NCBI RefSeq assembly: GCF_030272615.1
Contig: NC_081414.1
Location: forward strand, 914,261,648-914,325,647
Source of the DNA: Cryptomeria japonica
Taxonomy: Eukaryota; Streptophyta; Pinopsida; Cupressales; Cupressaceae
Direction: 5' to 3'
DNA: 64,000 bases
Within the stretch, counting starts at the first letter, position 1. Each line of letters starts with the position of its first letter. The notes beneath the pieces were generated by a model, which searched no databases, had not been told where the DNA came from, and was given only the letters and a program-made list of their open reading frames with translations. A program made the position numbers and the translations under genes. This document shows positions 11,268 to 22,089 of this stretch, piece by piece.

Positions 11268-11657
11268 AAGTTGTAATAGAATTAATGTTGTTTCTTGTAA
11301 ATTGAAAGTCATTTGAATCTAGAACATTCTTATATGTGTGGAATTTATTTTATATACTTTTTCTAGGAATTTTAGTGTGGTTTTTGACATTAAGAATATA
11401 TCTCATATTGATGTAGGAAAAAATGAATTAAATAGTTTCATTTATATGAACAAATAGATCAAGCTACTTAAATATTATCCTGTATAAGGATGAAACAATC
11501 AATAATAACTGTATTCCTCTTGTGTATCAAAATATTGTTACACAAAAGAACCCATATACAAAAATCAATTCCTCCAAAAGAAATCTTTATTAATGTAAAA
11601 TATTAAAAAAATGTATACAGTAATCTAACTGCTGCTATGACTCCGAACTAGTTAATA
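11268..11657. other. 3' flank of the polygalacturonase pseudogene
   Basis: AT-rich sequence downstream of the gene's stop codon (the gene is on minus). It holds no ORF and no repeat that I recognise. Confidence 0.5.
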
Positions 11658-12417
11658 TTAGAGGCAGGGAGTTGGGCTTACAGCCCCAGCATCAACTGCA
11701 GTCACGTGTGCATTCCTACACAAAAATTGAGCATTTGTTTTTCCATCGTTATAGCTCAAGTTTATATGGTCTACTTTGATTCCTTCACAAGGCACACTTT
11801 GGCTGCATTCAAAAGCAATTGCAGCATTTGAAGCCGATGTTCCAGTTATGTTCTTGTATAGGACATTACTGATCTTCACATTAGAATCACCCTGGAAAAG
11901 TATAACAACAACAAACATAAAACATCTGCCTTCATTAATTACAATTGTTGAAGCTTATGCTGTAGTAACATCAGATAATGTATACCTTTGTAGGACTTCC
12001 ATATGGAGAATAATATTGGTCAATTATAACAGGGTTTTGTACGTTATCCAGTTTTACATTTTGAAATGTTATATCAGTTGCAAAACCATTCCCTCCTTGC
12101 CAAGTTTTGATCCTTACTCCATTCTGTGTGTCATGAAAAGACACTCCACTTACTGTTATGTTCTTTACAGCAGCAAGGGCGTTATCTTCACCAAGACTTC
12201 CAATACTTCATTACATACAACACAGAACCAAAACTCTATCAGCACCCGACATTGTTCTCTAACATATCAATTTATGGAAAAAAAACTATATTTATGAATG
12301 CTACCTGATTCCATGCCCTGGCCCACATATAACCCCTTCAATTGACATTGAAGGATCTTGGTTCCAAATGAGGTTGTGTAGATTTTTTAAACAATTAGTA
12401 ATACAAGAGACGTAGAG
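11658..12417 (-). pseudogene. Polygalacturonase (GH28) 3' exons, pseudogene part 2
   Basis: C-terminal part of a pectin-degrading, secreted polygalacturonase. Exons on minus: the remainder of exon 4 (12417-12305, donor gtagc), exon 5 (12205-11986, phase 2 in, phase 0 out, donor gtatac) and exon 6 (11891-11658, acceptor ttttccag, stop at 11658-11660). Visible family motifs are CGPGHGIS across the exon 4/5 junction (catalytic-site His region), RIKTWQGG in exon 5 (substrate binding) and a C-terminus ending VSPTPCL. Between the NLHNLI stretch and IEGVICGPGHG about 80 residues are missing, including the NTD and GDD motifs with the catalytic aspartates. The enzyme would be inactive even without the transposon. 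All splice sites look normal, so the gene was functional before this loss. Confidence 0.88.
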
Positions 12418-12764
12418 ACTCCAGCATGCATGAATCCTTAGGACTATTTTTAGTTTTGCTTTTTGCATGAGTTTGTTTTCAGTAAATAAAGCATGTTGTG
12501 CATGCACTTATTGTATTCTTAATTTAGGGAGTAGTTTGCTTTTTTTAGTTTGAGAGCCTTAGTAGCTTTCCATGCAAAGCTAGGAATATATTTAGAATTG
12601 CAGTTATTATTTATTCTTCTAGACTGCGAATTCTTTATATATACAGCCTCTATGTAATTTTTTAATTAAGCTTCAATAAAGATATTGGTGTTTTTCTTCT
12701 TTTTGCTGTTATTGTTTGCTAATCAGTTGGTTCATAGAGGATAGGTCAGGTTCAAAATTCTACA
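12418..12764 (+). repeat. 5' LTR of the copia element, truncated at its outer end
   Basis: It ends ttctaca just before the PBS. It has a TATA-like ctttatatatac at 12633-12644 and an AATAAAG signal near 12675. The outer 137 bp that begin the 3' LTR (16893-17029) are absent here, so the usual TG start is missing. Confidence 0.85.
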
Positions 12765-12833
12765 AGTGGTATCAGAGCAGGTGAAATTGTTTTGGGTTAA
12801 AGTTTTATTGTTGGAATTTCGCCAAAGTTAATC

Positions 12834-13814
12834 ATGTCGAATTCTAACCATATGCCCGTTCCAGAATTTGATGGGAATGATTATGATTATTGGTGCATTA
12901 AGATGCTGACCTTTTTGATTGGAAAAGATTTGTGGGAGATTATTGAATCAGGTTATGAAGAGCCAACTGATTGGAATGCCCTTACAGCCAATGAAAGAAC
13001 AACAAGAAAGGAAGCAAGGAAAAAGAATGCTCAAGCTTTGTTTCACATTCAGATAGCTCTTGATAAGAGCTTATTTCCAAGAATATCAGGAGCAACAACT
13101 GCCAAAGATGCCTGGAAGACTCTACAAGAAGCTTACCAGGGTAGTGATCAAGTTAAAGTGGTCAAGCTTCAGACATTGAAGCGAGAGTTCGAGAATTTGA
13201 AGATGCAAGAAGCTGAAAGTATAAGTGATTATTGTGTCAGAGTCAAAGATGTGGTCAATAAAATGGCTACACTTGGAGAAATTGTAAGCAATGAAGTTTT
13301 GATTAAAAAGGTGTTGAGATCTTTGACACCCAGATGGAATCATGTAGCAATAATCATAGAAGAAAGCAAGGATTTGACAAAACTACAGTTTGATCAACTG
13401 GTTGGATCCTTGATGTCTCATGAAGAAAAATTGAAAGATTCTTTTGAAGGTGTAGAGAAAGCGTTTTCCTCTAAATTGCTAATCACAAAAGATGAAGATA
13501 CAAGCAGCAGTAGTGCCAAAATCAATCAAGGCCAAGGTAAAGGGCAAAGCCAAAATTCTTCAAGAGGTAGAGGAAGAGGTGGCTCAAGAGGAAGTGGTGG
13601 TTTCAGAGGAAGAGGTAGAGACAGATTTGATAAGAAAAATGTTCAATGTTACCACTGTAATAGGTATGGCCACTTTGAAAGAGAATGCAGATTGAAAGAA
13701 GGTAAAAGTGCTAACTATGCTCAAGAAAGTAGTGACAATCCTCCTGATCACTTATTTTTATCTTATGCCAAGGGTGAAAATACTAGTAAAGATGTTTGGT
13801 ACCTAGATTCTTGA
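12834..13814 (+). pseudogene. Copia gag (nucleocapsid with CCHC zinc knuckle), fused to the start of protease
   Basis: The gag polyprotein packages element RNA into virus-like particles in the cytoplasm. The ATG at 12834 is the first after the PBS, and the N-terminus (PEFDGNDYDYWCIKM) fits the copia gag start. The central helical UBN2-like region spans roughly residues 60-215. An Arg/Gly-rich linker precedes one CX2CX4HX4C knuckle (CYHCNRYGHFEREC, near 13648-13690). The frame reaches the protease entry WYLDS and then meets a TGA at 13812-13814, exactly within the D-S-G active-site triad. All of gag proper is open, so gag alone could still be made. Confidence 0.9.
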
Positions 13815-14262
13815 TGCTCTAACCATATGACAGGGAATGAGAAGTTGTTCTCAACAAAGGATGGAAGTTTCAAATCTAAGATCCAGCTTGGTGATGATAA
13901 TCATTGGAGGTTGCTGCCAAAGGAGCTATGGAGGTCCAAACAAAAGAAGGTATAAAGAGTATTCATGATATTTATTATACTCCACAATTGAAGCACAATT
14001 TGTTAAGTGTTGGGCAGCTATGTGAGAAAAATTATAAAGTAGTCTTTGAGAATAAGACTTGTACTATCTATGATAAGAATAAGGATAATAGGGTGATCAC
14101 TGTTGTTCCTATGACAAGAAATAGGATGTTCCCCTTGAGGTTTGGTGAACATAACAACAGTTTGGCAAATATGGCTTATGAGGATTCAAGTTGGTTATGG
14201 CATCTCAGGTATGGCATTTAAATTTTCATAGTTTGAAGTTTCTAACCTCACATGCATTAGTT
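13815..14262 (+). pseudogene. Copia protease remainder and gag-pre-integrase, frameshifted
   Basis: Just after the stop comes CSNHMTG, the usual continuation of the copia aspartic protease. A 1-bp frameshift near 13900 moves the frame to the one starting at 13904 (VAAKGAMEV, YTPQLKHNLLSVGQL), and another near 14215 interrupts WLWHLRYG before the HHCC-type zinc-binding start of integrase (HSLKFL, CEGCAKGKH). These breaks separate protease from the downstream enzymes. Confidence 0.85.
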
Positions 14263-15855
14263 TCTGGTTTGCCCAAGGTTGAGGAACACAAGGAGGTTTG
14301 TGAAGGTTGTGCTAAAGGAAAGCATGCAAGAGAAAAGTTTCCAAAGGGCAATGCATGGAGGGCTCATCACCCACTTCAGCTTGTTCATTCGGATATATGT
14401 GGTCCTATGCAGACTAAGAGTTTGGGTAAGTCATCATATTTCATTACTTTTATTGATGATTACTCACGAAATTATTGGGTATATTTTTTGAAGGCCAAAG
14501 ATGAAGCCTTGGATACATTCAAGAAGTTTAAAGCCCTTGTGGAAAATGAGAAAGGGTGCAAGATCAAATGTTTAAGGACTGATCGTGGAGGAGAGTTTTG
14601 CTCAAAGGCTTTCCAAAGTTATTGTGATTTTAATGGCATCAAGAGGCAACTTACTACTGCATACACACCTCAACAGAATGGAGTAGCTGAAAGGAAGAAT
14701 CATACTATGGTTGAAATGGCAAGGTGCATGTTACAAACCAAGGGATTGAGCAATTCTTATTGGGGAGATGGAGTTGCTACAGCGGTGTACATCCTCAACC
14801 GTAGCCCCACCAGTGCACTAGAAAAGATGACTCCTTATGAAGCTTGGTATGGTAAAAGGCCTAATGTTAATCATTTCAAAGTTTTTGGTTGTTTGGCTTA
14901 TGTGCATGTACCGGATCAGAATAGACAGAAGTTAGATGCAAAGAGTGAGTCATGTATTTTTATTGGGTATAGTGAGAAAAGCAAGGCTTATAGATTGTAT
15001 AATCCCCTCACTAACAAGATTATTGTCTCAAGAGATGTGATTTTTGATGAAGGGGGAGTTTATGGTCATAAAAAAGGCCATGTTGAGAAGCCAAAATCTA
15101 TTTTGAATGATGATATAATTGCTGATATTGATCATGAGCAGCCATATAATGTTTCTATATCCAGTGGTTTAACTCCACCAAGCAATCCTTCATCAAGTAC
15201 TTTAGTACCAAGTTCAAGTCCAGCTTCTTCTCCAAGTTCCACAAGGAAAGTAAGGAGATTGAGTGATATCTACCAAAAGAGTGGAAATCAAGTACATGAA
15301 GAAAACCCAATAGGTGAGACAGTGAATTTTTCTTTATTAGCCAAGGCTGATTTTGAACCATCATGTTTTGAAGATGCATGTACTAATGAAGTTTGGGTGA
15401 AAGCCATAGAAGAAGAGATGGATTCCATTCACAGGAATGACACTTGGGAGTTAACAGAACTTCCACATGACAAAAAAAGAATTGGCACCAAATGGGTCTA
15501 CAAGACCAAATTTAACAGTGATGGGAGTGTTGAAAGACACAAAGCGAGATTAGTTGCTAAAAGCTTCACACAAAAGTATGGAATTGATTATGAAGAGACA
15601 TTTGCACCAGTAGCAAGACAAGAGACCATAAGAATGCTGATTTCATTAGCAGCTCAGAAGAAGTGGAGCATACATCATATGGACGTGAAAAGTGCCTTCT
15701 TGAATGGGTACTTAGAAGAGGAAGTGTATGTGGAGCAGCCACAAGGTTTTGAAGTGGAAGGAAAAGATAATTATGTCTACAAGTTGAAGAAGGCTTTGTA
15801 TGGCCTCAAGCAAGCACCAAGAGCATGGTATGCCAGGATTGATGGATATTTTTAG
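14191..15855 (+). pseudogene. Copia integrase and N-terminal reverse transcriptase
   Basis: A long open frame. The integrase core shows the D,D,E residues in HSDICGPM (near 14385), RTDRGGEF (near 14577) and GVAERKN (near 14682), followed by the copia GKRPNVNHFKVFGC segment. After a Ser/Pro-rich linker (15165-15245) the RT domain starts at EAWVKAIEEEM-like sequence, with GTKWVYKTKFN, HKARLVAKSF, ETFAPVAR and HHMDVKSAFLNG. It ends at a TAG (15853-15855), after which RT continues in the same frame. These enzymes copy the RNA genome and insert the DNA copy. Confidence 0.92.
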
Positions 15856-16905
15856 GAGAATGGCTTCCAGAGAAGTAAGAGTGATCCTACCCTTTACTAC
15901 AAACAAGAAGGTACTGATATTTTCATCATAAGTTTGTATGTTGATGATCTTTTGTATATGGGTAGTAGTTCTAAGATGAAAGATGAATTCAAAGCTGCTA
16001 TGATGAAAGAATTTGAGATGAAAGATCTTGATCTAATGAAATATTTTCTAGGAATGGAGGTTTATCAAAGTAAGGATGAGATTTTCATTTGTCAAACAAA
16101 GTATGCACAGGATATGCTGAAGAAATTTAATATGATTGATTGTAACCCTGCCTCCACTCCAAGTGCTCATGGAGATTTGTTATGTAGAGATGATGATGCT
16201 GATTTAGTTGATGAGACAACTTACAGAAGTATTGTGGGGAGCTTGATGTTTCTAACCCACACGAGGCCAGATATTGCTTATTCAGTTTCACTTGTTTCAA
16301 GGTATATGATAAATCCATCTGAAATACATATGAAGGCAGCCAAGAGGATTTTGAGGTATGTGAGAGGGAATTTAAGTTTTGGTATTCATTACTACTCTTC
16401 TGAAAAGTTCAATCTTGTAGGCTTTAGTGATTCAGATTGGGGAGGTAGTATAGATGACCATAAATCTACATCTGGAAATTGTTTTTCTTTTGGTTCTGGT
16501 TTAATTACCTGGAGCTCAAAAAAGCAAAGTATTGTTGCCCTCTCATCTACAAAAGTGGAGTATGTTGCAATTACCTCAGCAGGTACACAAGCTCTTTGGC
16601 TCAGAAAAGTTTTGGAAGAAATTGGAGAAAAACAAATTCAGCCTACAGTAATTTATTGTGACAATGTGAGTGCCATCAAGTTAGCTAAGAATCCGGTTCA
16701 TCACAGCAGAACTAAGCATTTTGATTTGAAATATCACTTCATACGAGATTTGGTGCAAAAGAAGGATGTTGAATTGAAGCACATCAACACCCAGGATCAG
16801 CTAGCAGATATATTCACCAAAGCGGTTGCGAAAGCTCAGTTTATAGCACTACGAGATAAGATTGTCAACCCTCTCAGCATCAAGGGGGAGTATGTTGATA
16901 AGTGA
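15856..16905 (+). pseudogene. Copia RT C-terminal half and RNase H
   Basis: Continues RT past the TAG stop. The catalytic YVDD is at 15937-15948, then MKDLDLMKYFLGMEV. RNase H follows with GFSDSDWGG, LSSTKVEYVA and YCDNVSAIKLAKNP, which supply the conserved acidic residues, and HFDLKYHFIRD. The frame ends at a normal stop (16903-16905) that overlaps the start of the 3' LTR, because the purine tract lies in the last codons. From 15856 the domain is fully open. Confidence 0.92.
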
Positions 16906-17376
16906 TGTTGCTCTAGCATGCAGCTCCATGCAACTCCAGTTTGGACATGAAGCTATTCAATCATCACCATGCATAAGCTATTTTTTAGTTAATAGTTTTT
17001 TTTTGTTTATTCATGCAAATAAAGCATGTACTCCAGCATGCATGAATCCTTAGGACTATTTTTAGTTTTGCTTTTTGCATGAGTTTGTTTTCAGTAAATA
17101 AAGCATGTTGTGCATGCACTTATTGTATTCTTAATTTAGGGAGTAGTTTGCTTTTTTTAGTTTGAGAGCCTTAGTAGCTTTCCATGCAAAGCTAGGAATA
17201 TATTTAGAACTGCAGTTATTATTTATTCTTCTAGACTGCAAATTCTTTATATATACAGCCTCTATGTAATTTTTTAATTAAGCTTCAATAAAGATATTGG
17301 TGTTTTTCTTCTTTTTGCTGTTATTGTTTGCTAATCAGTTGGTTCATAGAGGATAGGTCAGGTTCAAAATTCTACA
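16893..17376 (+). repeat. 3' LTR of the copia element (full length)
   Basis: A 484-bp LTR starting TGTTGATAAG directly after the tract aagggggagta and ending TTCTACA. It has a TATA-like stretch near 17246-17257. Its first 137 bp are unique to this end. Confidence 0.85.
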
Positions 17377-18426
17377 GTAGTATCGTGGGTCCAATCTGAT
17401 TTGTCTTCTGCTCATGCAAAACATATAAAATTATAGTCAACCATAGAAAATGATATGTTGAAGATCAATTTTAAAAGCTATGACAACGCAGGAATAAAAT
17501 GACTCATAAAAGCTAAAAAAGTAATACTACAGTTTTTTTTTTTTTTAAATTTATTAATTTAGATTATTGGGTGATAGGGTTGGGTTGTCATCCAAATAAT
17601 TTTTATTATGATTACTTGTACTTGAATAAAGAGACTCTTTAGTATAATATGAAAAATCAAAGTTCTTTAGAATAATTATATTTAAGAATATGTTGCAGTC
17701 GAGTTCCTATCATTCATACCTTTCCATTCACCTCTGTGCACGAAGAAGCTCCTCGTCCATCTAAAATTCTGCTACCTTCAACTGTTAAGCCAATCACATT
17801 CATGAACTGCAGCCAATAATTTATGCTCTTTTCACTCCACAAGCTATTATCTGTTGAAGCAATAAGCTTCCCAGCTACCTGCTCAGAACTAGAGCACATC
17901 AGGAATAGTATCTACCGATTTCTAGGTAAACCAACACGAACGAAATTGCAAAGATTTTGGTGATGTGTTTTAGGTCTTTTTAAAAAGTCAATAGAAATGT
18001 ATGAATTTCTTCAGAATTGGATACTTCACCTGCATTGTAATCTTGTTACTGTGACATGGCCCTTGAAAGATAACTGGATTGATCAGAATCGTCATCTTTG
18101 GGACATATACAACTGGTGACCCAGTTGAAGAACAGGCAGCATTCCAAGCTGCTAGAAAGGCCTACATTTCACAAAACACAAATAAACAAAAGAAAAGGAG
18201 TAATGATAAAAGGGAATTTTCATCAATTTTCGATAAACTTTATTCATTCGAAACCTACCGTGCTATCATCTGTTTGTCCGTCAGCTTTTGCACCGTACTT
18301 AAGAACATTAAATATATTATGTGTATTATGGTTCAGGCTGCCCAAGAGTCTGACAGAACATACACCGGGCATATTGGATGAGAACACAACAAGAATAAAC
18401 ATAAACATGAACATATACAGCGTCAT
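17377..18426 (-). pseudogene. Polygalacturonase (GH28) 5' exons, pseudogene part 1
   Basis: 5' half of the same gene. Exon 1 (18426-18259, 56 codons) begins with ATG and a hydrophobic signal peptide (about residues 1-22) and contains FNVLKYGAKADG, the usual N-terminal GH28 motif. Exon 2 (18161-18030, 44 codons) includes AFLAAWNAAC and FQGPC. Exon 3 (17878-17720, 53 codons) includes WLQFMNVIGLTVEG and LDGRG. Exon 4 starts at 17407 (KTNQIGPTIL) and is cut by the copia element after 31 bases. All introns are phase 0 with GT/AG borders and reading continues cleanly through exons 1-4. Expected role before breakage: secreted hydrolysis of homogalacturonan in cell walls, as in pollen or cell separation. 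Confidence 0.88.
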
Positions 18427-18585
18427 GTTTTTCAGTATAATACAAGAAAACCTGAAAGGACTGAACTTTTTACAGTATTATAAAGGAAAACCTGAGAGCA
18501 CTAAACTTTGAATGACTAAGTTGGGAAGAGAGGGAGAGAGGGATATTGACGACGAATTCAGTGGTAAGTGTAACTTAAATAGATG

Positions 18586-18922
18586 TTAAGAGCAATCTAC
18601 AAAAATGAAATTATTATTGTTACGTTGCTGCTTTTCATGGAAGTAAACTAATTTCCACAAAGTCTGCGGCCACCACAATCGGCCGAAGAGAAGAGTTTCT
18701 GTAGAAAGGACCAGAAAATTTAGATGCATGAATCTGTGGCTGATTTCCAGGATTAGGATTATCTGACAGTCCATCGTTATATACAAAAACATAATTTATG
18801 TGCACAATCAATTGTAGGAAAAACTGTTCTAGTCTTAGATTTGCCATTAAAGCAAGAACAGGCATGTTTTTTAAAAATTGATAGCTACATTTTCCCCATT
18901 TCTTAAGCAGTAAACTTGGCAC
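18586..18922 (-). other. Unidentified minus-strand open stretch upstream of polygalacturonase
   Basis: The frame on minus reads NPNPGNQPQIHASKF followed by GPFYRNSSLRPIVVAADF, which looks more like real protein than random translation. There is a possible acceptor (ggtggccgcag) inside it. I do not recognise the family and cannot connect it to the polygalacturonase signal-peptide exon. It could be a gene fragment from another source. Confidence 0.25.
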
Positions 18923-18949
18923 TCAGGCTTCTAGTTCAAGTTACGAGAG

Positions 18950-19250
18950 ATGGCAATAAAACTTCATTCGTGACTTGCTTTACAAGGAAAGAAATTGACG
19001 CATATGTTTCAGTCAGAGTGTATTATTTTAGGGTGAATAGGTGGGTTTTTGAGTTTATCTATAAGTTGTCGTGATAGAGCAATGAATTTAGTCCAAGGTA
19101 GGCCATACACACGTTTGAGCTACTGTGAAAATTTACAACATGTATAAATATGAATTTAACGTGTGTACGTGGGAAAATATGAACTGGTTAGGAGAGGACA
19201 CATGTATAGAATTGCAAATAGATTAACAATAGTTACTAGAAGTCACATGT
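18950..19250. other. Spacer
   Basis: Mixed AT-rich sequence with no ORF, repeat or motif that I recognise. Confidence 0.4.
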
Positions 19251-20335
19251 ATGCAGAGTTTTGGTGAGCGAAAAGGGTGATAAAAATAGTTTTTCATCCA
19301 TATCACTAACAGCCTTCCAAAGTCTTTCATCCTTGTCTTCCATCACACATTTGTCATCCCTAGCCCCCGCCTCCACAAGTGCATCAAGTATGTTTATCTT
19401 TCTTATAGACACATCAAATTGTGAGAGGATCCATTCAATAACTACATCTTGTCACTCAATATCATCTACCAACATAGACACTTGTGCATCTAGGGTATAG
19501 GAGTTGGTAATGTAGGTAGAAGCACATTAGCTAGGTGAAAATGGGACAAACTCCTCAAAAGTAGCAAGAGACCAATTAGACTCCAAGGCCAAGGAGGACT
19601 CAAACTCCTCTATAACCTCCTCCTCATCGAAGTCCACTAGCTCAACTTCCCTGGAAGGTGGGCTTGGGTATTGTTCTATTTTGCCCCTTGAATAGGTTTG
19701 AAATGGGTAGGCACTAGTTTGGTTTTAAATGAAGAGACAACAATGGGTTCTAGTTTCAAAATAGGAGCACCAAAAATTTCCACCACTAAATTTGAATCCA
19801 ACAAGGGCAAGTGAAAATCGATGGCGTCCCACTGGGCAAGGTTAAAGCGAGGTGAAAGTTGTAAAGCCTTAAGATTAATCCTTAGTGTAGGGAGAGAATT
19901 TTTGCATTTGGCCCAAGTAACCGATTGTAATAAAGAGGAACACACCAAGAAGGGAAAATTCATTTTAATGCCATAGCTTAGATGATTCAGCATGGGGAAG
20001 AGCTAGCTATGGAATCTTTTAAATCTTTTGTCCAAAGTGAAGTATTTCATGAGCAATAGGGTTGCATCCTTCTAGACCCCAAGAAGGTCTTCTTTGTTAT
20101 ATCCACTCTACATTCTCGAAACCCCTTCTCCAAGCTTGAAGAATCTCTTGAATTCATCTTTGTAGAACCCTTTTGACCTTTTAAGAAAATTTACTCCTTC
20201 CAGTGATCATTTCCAAAGAGACCTTAAAATCCACTCCCCCAATTTTTACCTCGCCCTTCTCCCATAATTGAGAATTGTTTTTTGAGAGATCAAGATCAAA
20301 TCCCTACACTCCTTCCACATAACTCACAAGGTTAC
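19250..20335 (-). pseudogene. Decayed retroelement-type ORF, family not recognised
   Basis: Read on minus from 20335, a protein-like stretch can be followed through several frameshifts: VSYVEGV, KGEVKIGGVDFKVSLEMI, YKDEFKRFFKLGEG, KYFTLDKRFK, LNHLSYGIKMNFPFLVCSSL, LHLPLL-like text, then an acidic region. The layout (a GG-hF-hS strand followed by LNH...hPFhh..SL) resembles proteins that recur next to plant LTR elements, but I cannot name the domain. It lies directly downstream (in minus orientation) of the LINE RNase H remnant. Confidence 0.4.
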
Positions 20336-20689
20336 CCTTAACAAATTTTGGCCATATCTTGGAATTATTTTGAAATTTTCACAACTATCTAGTTTTGTTT
20401 GAATGAGGTCACCCCCATAGCTAACACAGAGAACCTATAGGAGAAAACTAGAAGGGGAATGCAAAAACTAGTAGTATGAAAGAGAAGAAACTTTTTAGGG
20501 TTAGTGAAAGTGCAACTATAGTTCAAATGAGATGTTTGCCACTTATGCATTAAATGACTGGCAGAAAGGGTGGTGATGGTAAGAGAAAAGGCAATCTTTG
20601 GATTATACTTCATGATAAGTCGTAATATCATCAAAGATAGCAAGATGAACCGTATTAGAGATATTGTCAATATTCATCCATATTTTCAA

Positions 20690-21090
20690 ATGATTGGAAA
20701 ATGAGACCAAAGAAGTTATCATGTCCCAACATTATTCCCTTCTCTTCTTGTATGACTAAGTCTTACATGTCTCATCCCAAGAGTGAGGTCCCAAAACTTG
20801 GCAATGAGGTGTTCAAATTTCTAGTCAAGTTTGGCTTCACTTTTGAGCATTTAAATAGTGTTTCTTGAATTACTTTCAATAATAATTCAATCGTACCCTC
20901 TATCTTACGTAACAACTAGGCCCTGATAAGCCGCTACCACCTCTACAACACTTGAAGTTTGCGTCCCAAGGTTAGACACATAGACTAGGACCAAATTACC
21001 CATGTGGTCATTTATGACCCCACCCCCACTTGCCCAGCCAAGATTTCCTTTTGAAGAACTGTCAAAATTCAATTTCATCCCACCAAAGCT
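20690..21090 (-). pseudogene. LINE RNase H domain remnant
   Basis: Read on minus from 21090 in one frame: MKLNFDSSSKGNLGWASGGG, then VINDHMGNLV, SSVVEVVAAYQGL, IIIESNSRNTI, FEHLIAKFW and VRLSHTRREGNNVG. This is the RNase H domain found at the end of many plant LINE ORF2 proteins (RVT_3 type), with the first Asp and the Glu visible and the next Asp changed to Asn. About four in-frame stops make it a pseudogene. The rest of the LINE is not evident upstream. Confidence 0.75.
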
Positions 21091-21165
21091 GGGAGAGGGG
21101 GGAGGGGACCCAGGGGGTGGGGGGTTGGGGAAGGGGATGAGGCAATTGGGGGGAAGGCATAAGTA
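21091..21165 (+). other. G-rich tract, possible G-quadruplex
   Basis: Runs of 3-6 G separated by short loops (ggggggaggggaccc, ggggttggggaagggg, ttgggggg). The density easily meets the usual four-run quadruplex pattern. It adjoins the start of the LINE RNase H remnant. Confidence 0.6.
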
Positions 21166-21169
21166 TAAA

Positions 21170-22089
21170 ATTTGTTAAAATTAGATTTTAAACATTAATT
21201 AATTAGTGTTTTTTATTATGTCTTTTAATAATAATTTAATATTAATGTCTTATGAAATAGTATTTATTGTAGTTGCATGATACACCACCTACATAAACAA
21301 AAGATTGATCTATTTTTAGATTGTACATGCAAGGAGAAATCTTCACAAATCAGCAACAAGTTCATGCACCAAAAAATAGTTTTTCAAGTACACCCCTTGA
21401 ATGTCCAATAAGAGATGGTCACATTCTACAAGAAAATAATGATTGGCCTACAAGCATGCAATGAGAAATGCCAATTGATGGACTCAATCTATGTATACCA
21501 AGCCAAAAAAGAATAGTAATATGTTTAAATCATTGTAAGCTATGACATGGAGGGTAGAATACCTCCCAATCATTGCTTCTACAAAGTGAAACCCCTTATT
21601 CCTATAAATGTCTTCCTCTTTGCACAAACAGCCAAATTTTGGCCTCATTTCTTGATCAAATAATATCCTTTCAATGTCATAAATCGCAAAAATAAGAAAT
21701 ATATGCTTAAATGCATAAAATATTTTTAAATAAATATACTAGACCACCAATTAACTAGAACAAGAATCTAATACCATTCAAGAATCAAGATATTCTAGAA
21801 GAACAATGACACTTGGTCAATCTTCTTGCCTTGACAAGTAGCATGTAACACCATGCAAGCACAAGGCAAAAATGAGACACCTAAACAAGCTTATATTTAG
21901 ACAATGAAAGATCTCTAGATAAGAGATATGCGTAATAAGAAGAAATTTACTAGAAGAAAGAATATTCTACACTAACAAATGGCCCATCATTTATATAAAA
22001 ACCGTTATAAATAAAAAGTGAAGCAATAATTTCATTGAAATAATTTAATCTTTTCTATTTTTATAAGTCAAGAAATATAAGTGTCACAA
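21170..22089. other. AT-rich spacer
   Basis: AT-rich sequence with no coding potential. Fragments such as 21330-21700 look like old decayed transposon, but I cannot classify them. Confidence 0.4.

Larger units (their letters stand above)
12418..17376 (+). mobile_element. Ty1/copia retrotransposon, near-intact, inserted in polygalacturonase exon 4
   Basis: A complete gag-protease-integrase-RT-RNase H order on plus between two LTRs, with a PBS (TGGTATCAGAGC, 12767-12778) and a purine tract ending at 16892. The shared 347 bp of the LTRs (12418-12764 against 17030-17376) differ at about two positions, so the insertion is young. The coding region carries two in-frame stops (13812-13814 and 15853-15855) and two 1-bp frameshifts (near 13900 and near 14215), so it is probably not autonomous. 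Host sequence gtag occurs beside both ends and may be the remains of the target duplication. The 5' LTR lacks the first 137 bp present in the 3' LTR. Confidence 0.93.

Noticed and set aside
11776..12297. 173-aa plus-strand ORF
   Set aside because: It is antisense to well-defined polygalacturonase exons 5 and 6 and spans their introns.
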